Source of the DNA: Hemerocallis citrina
Lineage: Eukaryota > Streptophyta > Magnoliopsida > Asparagales > Asphodelaceae
DNA: 64,000 nucleotides
Direction: 5' to 3'
Assembly: GCA_017893485.1 (NCBI GenBank)
Contig: CM030368.1
Span: forward strand, 172,487,004-172,551,003
Part shown: piece after piece, positions 22,141-33,091 of the stretch
How positions within the stretch are numbered: the first letter of the stretch is position 1
How the letters are laid out: each line of letters opens with the position of its first letter
Notes under the pieces: model-generated
Database searches by the model: none
Told to the model about the DNA's origin: nothing
Seen by the model: only the letters and a program-made list of their open reading frames with translations
Program-made: the position numbers and the translations under genes

Positions 22141-22359
22141 CTGAAAAGCAGAGATAAATCCGAGGCCCAACACTTGGAGAAATTTACGCCAAATCAGACA
22201 CTAAATCCGAGACTCAACACTTGGATAAATTTCGGCCAAACAAAATATTTTTCATTCAAGTTCAAAGAGAAAGTTCTACAACAGCGGTGGCCAGTCCGCG
22301 GTTAGGCTTACAAAAAGAGACAAGATAGCAAAAGACAAAAAAGAAGAAAGACAACCGAG

Positions 22360-24780
22360 TCAGGGGTCGACCTTTTTGTCGTTCGGGTCCGTCGACCCCC
22401 CGGCCTTATCCTCGCCATCGCCCCCGCCTCCGCCTTCGCTCCTGCTCTCCTCCTCGGAGTCGTCCTCCTCCTCGTCCTCGGCCTCGGCCTCCCATGGGTC
22501 TCCGACGGGTTCCGTCTCCCCCTCAGGGTCGAGCAACCCCTCGGGGACACCCTCCTCCCCTTCCACGGGGTCGTAAAAGTTGTAGAAGGACGTGTCGAAG
22601 CCCGGGTTCTTGGCGGCTACATGTTGCAAGGCTCGACCATAGGCATCCACCATGTTTTGGAGCATGTGCTGCGCGGCCTCCTCCTGCACGACCTTCTTCA
22701 CCTTCTTCACCTTCCTGAGGTGTTTGGCCTTGATCTTCTCGGACCTCTTCTGAGCCTTCTCCGCTTCCGACCGAGCCTTGGCCAGCTCCTCCTTCAGCTC
22801 GGCTGCCTCCTTCACCGACGCCTCGAGCTTGGCCGCCGTACCCTTCAGCTCGGCCGCCTCCTTCTCCGAGGCCTCAAGCTTGGCCGCCGTGTCCTTCGAC
22901 AGCTGAATGGCATCGGCTAGATGCTTCTCCAACCCCCCCACTTCGGCAGCCCTCTTCGTCGAGAGGAGCTGCTCGGCATCAAGCTGCTGCGCGACCTTGA
23001 CGCGCTCCGCCCTCTCCCGCTCCTTCTCCTGCTCCTTGCTCGCCAACTCCTCGACCAGGAAGTTGAAGTGGCAGAGAGTCTGGAAGAGAACAACACGTTA
23101 AAATCCGAATCCAAGAACTTAGAAAAATTCTAAGGAAGAAATTTGGATGAAGGAGAGTTCGGCCCACTTACCGACATAGTATTGCGAGCAATCTGCATTA
23201 CGGCGTCCCCTGCCATCCCAGCCTTCAGGGTCGCTCGATCCTTCGGGGTCGGCAGGTGCCTCACCGCCTCCATGCAGATGTTCCCGTCCCCCAAGAAGCC
23301 GTCGACGTTCATCACCTGCCAGTCGGGGACGAAGATCTGCTTATGATGCTCGGTCAAGATCTTCTCCGCATCGGCAGTAAGGGGCGGAACTTGGAGGAAC
23401 AACGCCTCCTTCGCACCGAACACATCGCTCGACGAGCCGGGAGTTTCTCCCTTCGAGATCGGTGTCGGCACATCCGAGGTCGGAGCGTCGAGGACCGGCG
23501 CATCCGAGGTCGGAGGGTCAAGGACCGGCGCATTCGAGGTCGGAGGGTCGAGGATCATAACATCCCCCTGCTCGAGGACCATGACCTTCGGCTGGTCGGC
23601 GAGCTTCGCCACCGAGGGCTTCTTCGAGGCTCGGCTGTCCTGAGCCCCTGCCGCCGGCCTCTTCTTCTTCTCCTGCTCCGACCTGCCCTTCGCCACCAGA
23701 GCCTTGTAATCAAGCTTCATCGTCTCTGCAAAAGCCGAATGAAAAAACTTAGAAAAATTTTCATGAACTTTAAACAAAGAGTATAAATACCAGAAGCATA
23801 CGAGGGTCGATCGGACTGAGACCCCCACGGAACAGATGCTCCTCCGTAATATCTTTCCAGCTTAGCGCTGGCAGGGCGAGGAGCTTCTTCTGGACCTCCG
23901 CCTCCTCATCACTCAGCGGCGCCTCTCTCTTGGTCCGCTTGGGCAGACCCTCCTTTGCCTAAACCGTCGGTATCACCCACGGCGTCAGGGCTCGGACGAG
24001 GAAGTACTTCTCCTTCCAATGTTTGATCGAGTCCGGATTCTCGATCAACTTCACTCCCGTCCGAGGAGAAAGGAAAAACCTCTGCTCGTCCCGCCTCGGC
24101 TGGCAAGGTCGGAAGAGACTCCGAAAGAGGAACATAGTCGGCTTGGCGCCGACCTCTTGGCATCGGAGGACGAACGCCACGACGTGCCTCCATGTGTTCG
24201 GCATCAGTTGGGCAGGACTCAAACCGTACCAGACCAGGACTTCAACCACGAACGGGTGGAGGGGAAAGCGGAGTCCGGCAATAAGGGAGTCGACCGGAAA
24301 GACGCACACGTCCGACGAGGACTTTGTGTTGGCTCGGAATCCCGGCCCAGGGAGGAGCAGTACATACTCAAGCGGGATCCGGAAACCCTCTCGGATCAGA
24401 CGAAGATCGGTCTCGGTAAGAGTCGAGATCCTATGGTCCACCTCGGACAGCTCCCTAGGCTCGTTCTCCTCCACCAGCTTAGCCGTACCTTGGGTGACTC
24501 TCTCCAATGTATCCTCGGCGCAGTCTCGCACGCCTCCCACGCTCGACAGGGCGATAGGCTGCCGACCGAACGCCCCCGCTCTCTTCGGTGTTTCCACTAT
24601 CGTGACCACGCCTTTACCCTTTCAGGACTCCGCCACGACTTCCTCGGGTAGCTCGGCCACTTCCCCCTCTTTGTCCGGACGAACGACGTCCTGCTCACTC
24701 GGCTCAACAACTCCCTTCCCTTTATCCCCTCGGCCAACGGCTCGCTCCGAGGCGGGGGTCTCATCCGAAATCTTAACCAT
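22360..24780 (-). pseudogene. Antisense gene 1 in Tat element: putative gypsy-type transposon protein (Transposase_28-like) with coiled coil
   Basis: Three exons fit: 24780-23802, 23725-23172 and 23079-22360, with introns 23726-23801 (GT-AG, donor GTATGC) and 23080-23171 (donor GTAAGT, acceptor CTTCCAG). With these joins the frame is kept throughout, giving about 750 codons. Exon 1 has two in-frame stops (TGA 24622, TAG 23958-23960). Exon 1 holds the block FPLHPFVVEVLVWYGLSPAQ, MPNTWRHVVAFVLRCQEVG and MFLFRSLF, which I recognise as the plant 'putative gypsy type transposon' family (Pfam PF04195). Exon 2 is Pro/Asp-repeat rich; exon 3 is coiled coil with a strongly acidic end. It runs antisense to pol. 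Such antisense ORFs are known in some Tat elements; their role is unknown. Confidence 0.75.
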
Positions 24781-24972
24781 TTTTCCTAAAAGAGAAGGGA
24801 AAGAGACTGACCTTGAAGTGACTGGTGCGGTCGGAAAGTTCGCCGGAAACAAGGAACGCTACCGCGACAGCTAGCAACGCCACCAGAGAACTAAAAACTT
24901 CGAAGCAAAGTAAAAACTGAAGAGAGCGAGTAAAAGTGAAAAGTGAGACTTGGTCTAAGGGGGGGGTGAAGA

Positions 24973-24978
24973 TTTATA
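24973..24978 (-). promoter_or_regulatory. Possible TATA box for the antisense gene
   Basis: TATAAA on the minus strand about 195 bp upstream of the ATG at 24780, in a locally AT-rich patch within GC-rich DNA. Position fits a pol II promoter with a leader; no more can be said. Confidence 0.35.
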
Positions 24979-25161
24979 GTAAAAATAGAACGTCCCTTGG
25001 ACTTCCAAACGAAAGTTTGTGACTTTTGGGCTGCTCTCGAAACGTCGCGAAGGCCCATCACCACTGTCTCCATCACCAAGTCAACTAGCTCGGCTCCAGG
25101 GGATCTGAATCCGAGCCACAAGCAAACCGAACTTGTCTGCAACAGGGTCCGGTCGGAATCC

Positions 25162-25300
25162 GAGCAAGTGCCTTCCCGAGCTCGCAAATGGGGAAAACTC
25201 ACTTTCTCCTCAAGAATCGCGCATGATCTCGATCAGACGGCCCAGATCTCGCTGGGAACACTAGACGACAAGATAGTGTTTTCTAGAGAAATGTGCCCGT
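25162..25300. repeat. Dispersed repeat copy 2 of the Tat untranslated regions
   Basis: Starts 'gagcaagtgccttcccgagc', with 'gatcagacggcccagat' and 'gacaagatagtgttttct'. Matches copies at 20231, 26432, 26655 and 26898. Confidence 0.8.
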
Positions 25301-25737
25301 CTTGAGATGCGCGCCACCATCCAACGGCTCGAATTGCACCACGCCGCTCGGACTCCTGAACCCTCGGACATCCCACCTGTGTCTAGAGGAACCATGAAAA
25401 ATTTTGATTCAAAGTTTTAAGGCACCGCCCTCGGCGAGCACCCCCCAGGTCCCGCGTTCGGTCGATATTCGACTGACCCACGGGCCCCGGTCAAAAACAG
25501 ATCGGCACTCCCCCCATCTCTAACTCCCCCGGGTTGACATCCATCGGAAGGCATCAGCCCGGAAGGAAGACAGAGATGGGAGGGGGCCCATCAACTCTCA
25601 GAGATCTAGAGAAGCGCACCATTCCGAGCTAGTTGTTTGCAACTGGAAGGCTCGGCCTGGCAGAGGACTCTGACAACCGCGCCTTCACAGTTGCTAACAA
25701 CGAGCTCAGATGGTCCGGAAAAATCATGGTAATGGAA

Positions 25738-26125
25738 CGACCGCTCGTCCTTCCGAACAAGCTCACCCCTCGGATTCGGACATGGATGATCACCTCTCCC
25801 ACCACGATCTCTGCCGACCCCGACACCCGCTGCGGAGCAAACAGGGAAGGCAGAAGATCTTGGTGGAAGAACGACCACCCGTCCTTCCGAAGTAGCCCAC
25901 ACTCTGGGTCCGGACTATGGTCGTCGCCACTACTGCCTTATTCCCTCCCGCTCCTGACATCCCCTTCGGAGCAGTGAGGAACGGGAAAAGAAAAAGACAA
26001 CAGGGCGACCACCCGTCCTTCTGAAGTAACTCATCCCTCGGGGTCCGGACTACGGTCGTCACCACTACTGCCTCGTTCCCCCCCGCTCCTAACATCCACT
26101 TTGGGGCAGTCAGGAACCGAGGGAA
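25738..26125. repeat. Three tandem copies of a 134-bp unit
   Basis: Starts at 25738, 25872 and 26006, each beginning 'cgacc(a/g)c(c/t)cgtcctt'. The last two are close copies ('ggtccggacta(t/c)ggtcgtc'), the first is degenerate. Lies in the region upstream of the antisense gene. Confidence 0.85.
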
Positions 26126-26431
26126 AACCAGGCAGAAGAGCAACCACCCCTCCGGACCTCAAAAGAGAAGCTACCCAAGGCAGACACCACCGAGGTCTAA
26201 AACTCAACATTGCTGCGACTGAAATGACAAAGGGAGTGGAGTACTTATAGCCTGCCTCCAAGAACCAGCCATTATGACCCTCGGAAGTTGAAACGCCGCG
26301 TATTAATTGAGGGAGTTATCCTTAATGACCTTGGGAAGGCGGAACGCCGCGCAAGTCCCGAAGCACCATTAATACCCTTGGGAACAGAGTCATCTCGGAT
26401 TGCCAAAACCACAGGCCCTCGGTCGGCCACC

Positions 26432-27010
26432 GAGCAAGTGCCTTCCCGAGCCTGTAAACGGAGAAAACTCACTTTCTCCTCAGCTTTTGCCCCTGATCTC
26501 AATCAGACGGCCCAGATCTCTCTGAAGACACTAAATGACAAGATAGTGTTTTCTTGGGAGCTGCGCCCGTCTCGAGATGCGTGCCAACATCCAACAGCTC
26601 AGATAATGCCACGTCGCTCGGACGACCGAAGCCACACTTCCTCGGTCGGCTTTCGAGCAAGTACCTTCCCGAGCTGGTAAACAGAGAAAAAAGACACTGA
26701 GCTACTTAGACCGTTGGATCTCTCAGAAATTCGTGCTCCTAATGATGAACGGCCCAGATTGCGCCACGTGCGCTAAAAGACAAGATAGCATTTTCTTGAG
26801 AACTGCGCCCGCCTCGGGATGCGCTCCAACATCCGAAAGCTCAGATTGCGCCACATCGCTCAGCCCGCCGAACTCCCCTTACCTCCGGTCGGCAGCCGAG
26901 CAAGTGCCTTTCCGAGCTCGTAAACGGAGAAAAGCACTGCCGAGCGGTAACAGCCGTCAGATCTTTTTTAAATTTGTGCTCGTCCTTGATCAACGACTCA
27001 GATCGAGCCA
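26432..27010. repeat. Dispersed repeat copies 3-5 of the Tat untranslated regions
   Basis: Three further copies begin at 26432, 26655 and 26898 (spacing 223 and 243 bp). Each has 'gagcaagt(g/a)cctt' then 'gacaagatag' or a relic of it. No coding sequence here; the region between 25300 and 27410 has no gene on the plus strand. Confidence 0.78.
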
Positions 27011-27418
27011 CATCATTAATCGGTATTTAAATCGTTTTTTATTTATTTAAATCGTTTTATTTATTTAAAATTGCGAAAAAATTGCTAAAAATTCGGGAAA
27101 ATTAACTAAAAATTCTGGAAAATAATTGAAAATTTGGGGGCCCATTTTCGAACCCCTGAACGAACAATTACTGCCTGGAATGTACTGTTAAAGACCCCCG
27201 AACGATTAGTGAACACGTCGCAAAATTAAATAAATAGTCCGAAAAAATAGATAAAAACCCTCAAATACCCGATGTGACCAGAGAACAGCAAGCGGCACCA
27301 AAAAATTACCTCACTACCCCCTTCTAGATTCAAGATCCCACATTTGGACTCCGATACAACTCCACTAGCCGCTAAAATAGTTAGACTACTCCTCAAAGTC
27401 TGATCACACTCAGTTTTT

Positions 27419-27430
27419 AGGAGTGGGGGG
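27419..27430 (+). promoter_or_regulatory. Polypurine tract of Tat element
   Basis: AGGAGTGGGGGG, four bases before the 3' LTR; the plus-strand primer site for cDNA synthesis. Confidence 0.8.
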
Positions 27431-27434
27431 CTCG

Positions 27435-28031
27435 TGATATGGCTAAAAATGGGGTTAAATCGGGACCGTCCAGATCGAGCACGAATCTTGAAGCACAGGG
27501 GTAAAAAGGTAATTTCACATACAGATGGATCCAAAACGGGTATCGGGTCTCCTTTTCGCAGAACTAACCTCCCGCGAATGGATCCACTTTAACTGGGTAC
27601 GGGTCCCGACCCGATATGAACCCAGCTCACCAAGAGGAGAATCAGGGCCCGTGATTTGACTAAATCAATTCAACAGACCTGATTAGCTCCCACCGGGAAT
27701 CAGGGGCCAATTTCCAAAAACAGAATAGGAGGATTTCCCTCCTGGCTGTTACGCAGGAAATCCGGCCCCCTAACGGCTCCGCAGGCGACTATAAATACAA
27801 CCCCTCTACCACCATAACCAGGTTAATCACTTTTTCACCACTTAAGCTCTTTCTTAATCTTTTTCTGATTACTGACAAGAGCGTCGGAGGGTGCGTCGCC
27901 GGAATCAACCCCGGTGTCTCGCACTTCCTTGCAGGTCGCGGCGGGAGCAAGAAGGCTGAGTCAACTGTTCAGGTTTTTCTCGGACTCACAAATCCTATCT
28001 GTTTACCCCCACACTGAAATCAGCGGTAACA
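27435..28031 (+). repeat. Tat 3' LTR
   Basis: 597 bp; seven differences from the 5' LTR by eye, most of them transitions. TATA box at 27790-27797. Confidence 0.95.
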
Positions 28032-28093
28032 ATTATTATTATTATTATTAGTATTACTATTATTATTATTATTACTATTATTATTATTACTAC

Positions 28094-28157
<64 letters not shown>
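28032..28157. repeat. ATT microsatellite, right part
   Basis: ATT units with a few interruptions (AGT, ACT). It merges into 'attattgcaagtcagaag', a segment of chromovirus pol (homologous to 36622 onward), so the seed of the repeat may be the pol sequence itself. Confidence 0.95.
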
Positions 28158-29561
28158 GCAAGTCAGAAGGAAGATGTAGAGATTCAGAAAATGAAGGAGT
28201 AGGTTGGTGCTAGCAAGTTGCCCGAATTTCAGATCAGGGATGAAAATGCTGTGGTTTGGAGAGAGGCTGTATGTTCCGGATCAGTCGGACTTGAAAGAAA
28301 GTATTCTTCAGGAGGCACATGCTACTCTTTTGTCAATACATCCTGAGAGTACCAAGATGTACAAAGACATTAAACATCATTTACGGTGGTCAGGTTTGAA
28401 GCGGGATGTGGCTGAAATTGTGTCGAGGTGTGAGATTTGTCAGTAAGTCAAAGCCGAGAATCAGAAACCCGGAGGTCTATTGCAACCGTTACCAATTCCA
28501 GAATGGAAGTGGGATAACATCAATATGGATTTCATCACAGATTTTCCTAAGAGCCCTAAAGGCAATGATGCGATTTGGGTCATAGTCGATCGACTAACCA
28601 AGTCCGCTCACTTCTTGGTGGTGAAACTCACTCTTCGATGGACAAGTTGGCTGAGATGTATGTTGTTGAGATCGTCAGGCTTCATGGTGTTCCGTTAACC
28701 ATTGTGTCTGATCGAGATGCGTGGTTTACTTCGCATTTCTGGAGGAGTCTTCAGACAGCTTTGGGTACCAAGACGAATTTCAGCACTGCTTTCATCCTCA
28801 GACCGATGGACAGACTGAGATAGTCAACCGTATTCTTAAGGACATGCTTCGGTGCTGTGTACTAGACTTTGGAGACAGTTGGAAAAGGCATTTACCTTTG
28901 GTGGAGTTTGCCTACAATAACAGTTTTCAGACAAGCATTAGGATGGCACCGTACGAAGCTTTGTGTGGAAGGAAGTGCAGAACTCCAGTCTGTTGGTTCG
29001 AAGTTGGGGAGCGTCAGATGTTTGGGCCTGAAATTGTGCAGCAGACCTCTGAAAAGATTGATCTGATCAGGAAGAGGTTGGTGGATGCTCAGAGTAGGTA
29101 GAAGAGATATGCAGACAACTGGAGGAGGGACCTTGAGTTTGAGGTTGGTGAATGTCTTTCTGAAGGTATCGCCCAGCAAAGGCGTGATCCGATTCGGCAA
29201 AGGTGGAAAGTTAGCCCCGAGGTTCATAGGCCCGTATAAGATATTGAAAAGGATCGAGAAAATAGCTTACCGGCTTGAGTTACCGGAAGAGTTGTCTCAG
29301 GTGAACAATGTCTTTCATGTGTCTCTGCTGAGAGGTTACATTCCAGATCCAAGTCATCATTTGCCTGAAGTGCCAGAGGGTTTGCTGTTAGATCTGAGTT
29401 ACATTGAGCTTCCAGTGGAGATTGTTGATCGTCGGGAGAAAGTCTTGAGGAATAAGACGATACCGATGGTCAAGGTAGTCTGGAGAAACCAGATGGTTGA
29501 AGAGGCTACTTGGGAATCTGAGGAGAGGATGATGAAGGATCATCCTGAGCTCTTTGTTTGA
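28158..29561 (+). pseudogene. 5'-truncated chromovirus pol: integrase and chromodomain
   Basis: This is a second copy of the segment 36628-38032. It has the integrase zinc domain (EAHATLLSIHPESTKMYKD, RCEICQ), core residues MDFITDFP (Asp), IVSDRDAWFTSHFW (Asp) and HPQTDGQTEIVNR (Glu), then the C-terminal part GKGGKLAPRFIGPYKIL and a chromodomain-like end (IPMVKVVWRNQMVEEATWE), stopping with TGA at 29559-29561. Interruptions: TAA at 28444 (family has CQQVKAEN), frame changes near 28640 and 28790, TAG at 29098. It runs directly into the LTR at 29641 via the polypurine tract, so it is the end of an upstream element sharing that LTR. Confidence 0.92.
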
Positions 29562-30206
29562 TTGTATTTTCTTCTTGTGTTTTGTTTTCTCACTCTTTAA
29601 TTGTAGTTCCAGGAGTGGAACTATTCTAAGGAGGGAGTGTTGTAATACCCTAAACTTTCATTTTAATAAAAATGTTGATTTTCACGTATTGTGCACGTGC
29701 AAAATTCGTATGTATATTTATTTATTTATTTTTATACATAAAATATTTTTTGAAGTATGAACAATTATTTTCTTCCTTTTCTTTATTTTTCTAAAAGCCT
29801 ATTTTGTAAAGCCTAAAACATTGTTTTCTAAATTTGAGCCCACTTTAATAATTTATTATTTTATTATTTTGGCCCACAAGTCTAAGGCCACTATTTGTGA
29901 AGCCCACAAATTTAATTAATCATTTAAATTGTCACACTTGTCATGTAGACACAAATTAGGAACAATTGATTAATTAAAAATTGTACAAATTTCAAATAGG
30001 GGGTACTAGAGAGCACGTGCATGCACGTAGTGTGCATTGCACACCCTTTGGAGGCCGGGTGTATGCTTGTGGTGATGGGAGAGTGGGTGTGTGTGCATGG
30101 GTGGTTATTTGATTGTGGGTAGTTGCTACAACTTCCCCTCCTCTCCTAGCCATCCATCTTTAACCATCTAATGAAATTCTAGCCCTCCAATGCATCCTAG
30201 AACTAG

Positions 30207-30214
30207 TATAAATA
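30207..30214 (+). promoter_or_regulatory. LTR TATA box
   Basis: TATAAATA after 'ctagaactag', matching 38681-38688 in the 3' LTR. Confidence 0.75.
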
Positions 30215-31129
30215 CCCTCTACCTTCATGTATTCCACACTAAGAAATTATTGAAAGAAAGAATTTATATAGGAGAAATACATTAGAGTAAAGTGAGTTGT
30301 GTGTGTGTCCCAACATTGTAGGCCGGCCCATCCCATCCACAAGGAGAGCTCTCGGTTTTGGCAAAGCGAGCAAGAAGGAGGACTTTTGCATCACAATTTA
30401 GGAGGAGAAGGCTACTCTCTCGCATTCTAGAAGACTCTAAGAGCTTTTATTTGGTTTTCTCCAAAGAGGTTGGTATTTCTCATTGCTTCTAATATTAGAA
30501 ATCACGCTTGATTTGTTTAATGAAATTATGTGAATTAACTAGTAAGAGATTGGAACCATGCTTGTTTAATTAAAGTATTAAAGTAGTGTGGTAATATTAG
30601 AGATAAATTGATGGAATGATTACTATGAGATAATTGTTAATTTTGTATTAGAATTCTCCATTTTGTATGTATCACATGAAATGTTAGAATTAATGAAAGA
30701 GATTGTATTTGCAAATAAATGATTGAATGCATCATGTGTAAATTAGTTGATAAAAATAGAATTTTTATTCTTTAGAAAAGATGATTTTTGTGTTCTAAAA
30801 CCATAGTAGTTTGTCAATAAGCAAGAGAACGATAACTTAGTGATTTTTGTGGAAATCTAACTTTAATCATGAAGAGTTATGCTATGGTTTTCAAATGTCG
30901 CAATTATGGACATAGAATACAAACTAGGGCTCAAATACATGTTTTAAAGAGCTAAAAATACTTATAAAAATACTGGTTGCTGTAGATTTGGGTGTATTTT
31001 AATTCTGGAAAATTTTGTTTTCAAAAGAGGAGAAAAATAGACAATTTTGTTTTAAGAATTCATGAATTATAGCTATGAATAGAGAGCAAAATCAAAACCC
31101 AATTTAATTTCTTTAAAATCGATATGTCC

Positions 31130-31370
31130 ACTTAGGCCATTTGGTCGGTAGAGTTTTCTTTCGCTACAGTAAAAAGGGGGCTAGTCAGAGGTCACGAGTT
31201 CGATACTGAGGCTTTTCATTTCATTTTTTGTAAAAAAATCCAATTGCCGAGAGTCGATACTTAGGGATTATAACCCCTAGTTATATCGCTCGGTGGCTTT
31301 GGCGCAATTGTCGTGTGCGCTGTCTATTGGGCCGCTGGTTGTGGGTTCGAATCTGGTTGGGGATTTGGAT
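31130..31370 (+). other. Two tRNA-like A-box/B-box modules inside the LTR
   Basis: Module 1: A-box-like TTGGTCGGTAGAG (31141-31153) and B-box-like GAGTTCGATACTG (31196-31208). Module 2: A box TGGCGCAATTG (31300-31310) and B box GGTTCGAATCTGG (31344-31356). Box order and spacing (about 34 to 43 nt) suit an internal pol III promoter. Stems typical of a tRNA are not clear. The sequence is about 1 kb downstream of the TATA box, thus in the transcribed part of the LTR. The 3' LTR has better-matching boxes. Confidence 0.6.
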
Positions 31371-32936
31371 TTAAAAAATTGTTTTTTTTTTGTGGGATTT
31401 TAATTAAAATGAGATTTAAAAATAGATTAAAGATAGGAAAAATATGGAATAATTACTGAAAATTAATTGGACTTTATGAGAAAAATTTATGTAACTTTTG
31501 ATAAAGTGTAATTAAGAAATTGAGGCTTTTGCAAGAAATGACTTCTTTTTTAAATTAAATTGTCTTTTAAATAAAGGAAAAATAAATGAGATTTTTAGAA
31601 TTATAAAGATGAAAATTAGTAATGAGGAATTTTTGAAAGTTGTGATTTTGTGTGATTAATTGGACTTATAAATTGTGCTTGTAGTAAGAATTGAAATGGG
31701 AATAATAGATTCGTGGAATAAATGAATTATTGATTACTACTAGTTGAAACTTATTCTTACGCATAAATTGCATGTGAAATTGAATTATTGAATGTGATGA
31801 GTTATGAAAGATGTGAATACATGAATACTATGCTTATGAAAACATGAATTGTGATTAATCATGAAAAGACCTTATGAGTATGAAAAGCTCGATGTTGTAA
31901 TTATGAGTTGAAATTGAGAATTAGGGTATAGCCAAGCCTTATACCGGCAATAAAAGAAATGTGGAAATGATATTTGAAATGAGAAGACCAAGGTTTGGAT
32001 CATTGAAATAAATAAGATCGGTAAAGTGGGAGTGCTAATCTCTGAGGGTTTGATTTTATTCATGATTCAATTAAACTAAGGATTGGATACATAGTGAAGA
32101 TGTGATGAAAGTAAGAAAAAAATATTGAGTATGAGGGCCATTGGATTGGCGGCATGAGAGTATTCACAAGATGTCCCATGATGTGTCATGATAGGGCGTG
32201 GATACTGCTCCAGAACACCGTCCCGGTGGCGATGCTCATGGGGTGTTTGACGACTGCGGGTGGTATCATTTCTATGGTAGGAGCTGAATTACCACAGGAT
32301 GCCTGCATAATGAGTCATGTGACAGTGCATTGGGATTCCCTCCAGGGCGCCTTGACATGAGTTCGTAGGTCGGAAAACATCTAGGATACTTACCATAGTT
32401 ACAGTAGTAGATTAAGTCATGGCAAGGGATTGAACCCTACTAGATGAAGAACGGTTAAGGGCTTGCCTTCGGACCTATGTAGTATGGGTTGCATAGACTC
32501 TGAACTAGTGCGCATTAGTGTCATATAATACAAATAATTGCATTAAGGACTAAGTGCACATTCACAACACGACATCAATCGGATAGTCCTTTTAGCTTTG
32601 TTTTGTGACAAGTTTGTGGTTTGCTAAGTATTGAGAATCGTTATACTGTTTCCGGCATAGAGAGGATGGCCATGTATAATATTTCGTCAGTTGAATGAAC
32701 TGAGATACAGGGTAAAGATGCTTGACAAATTAAAGTATACATGCTGCTCAAGATTGATTTAAATGTTGTTTCATGTAATTTATTGTAAAATTGCTTCCGC
32801 TGTAATAATGTAAAGGGGTAATGTAACTCTGATGAAAGAAATATTTTTATTTCCTTGTAAAATTGTACGAAAGAAGTGTAAAGATCCTGTGAAACTTCGA
32901 ATTCAGTTGTATTTCAAAATTCGGGGTGTTACAGAG

Positions 32937-32948
32937 TGGTATCAGAGC
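32937..32948 (+). promoter_or_regulatory. Primer binding site, tRNA-Met type
   Basis: TGGTATCAGAGC, three bases after the LTR end. Confidence 0.95.
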
Positions 32949-33091
32949 TACGCTTCTAAGTAGCACAAATTTATAAGGAACGACACCCTAGAAGTGGACA
33001 TTAGAGTGTGAGTTAAGTCTAGAGATTTAAATGTAAGTCACTTACATTTGTGTTGCTCTATGATTTATGCTTCTTCTTCTCTATCTTTAAG

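Larger units (their letters stand above)
12940..28031 (+). mobile_element. Tat-lineage Ty3/gypsy element with antisense genes (15,092 bp)
   Basis: Two 597-bp LTRs with seven mismatches by eye bound the element, and ATTAT lies on both outer sides (12935-12939 and 28032-28036), although within an ATT microsatellite that duplication is weak evidence. Plus-strand order is LTR, primer site, gag, protease, reverse transcriptase, RNase H, a second RNase H, integrase, a 110-bp tandem array, then a region coding on the minus strand, further repeats, polypurine tract and LTR. The second RNase H after the first and the absence of a chromodomain mark the Tat lineage. Antisense extra ORFs are known from some Tat elements such as Grande. 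The pol reading frame is broken at many places although the LTRs are young. Confidence 0.93.
29641..32933 (+). repeat. Chromovirus 5' LTR
   Basis: Starts TGTAATACCCTAAACTTTC, ends GGGGTGTTACA. Preceded by the polypurine tract AAGGAGGGAG (29627-29636) of the truncated upstream copy. Contains no protein gene. Confidence 0.95.

Noticed and set aside
22376..24874. Plus-strand ORFs opposite the antisense genes
   Set aside because: They are shadows; splice sites, coiled coil and the Transposase_28-like block all lie on the minus strand.
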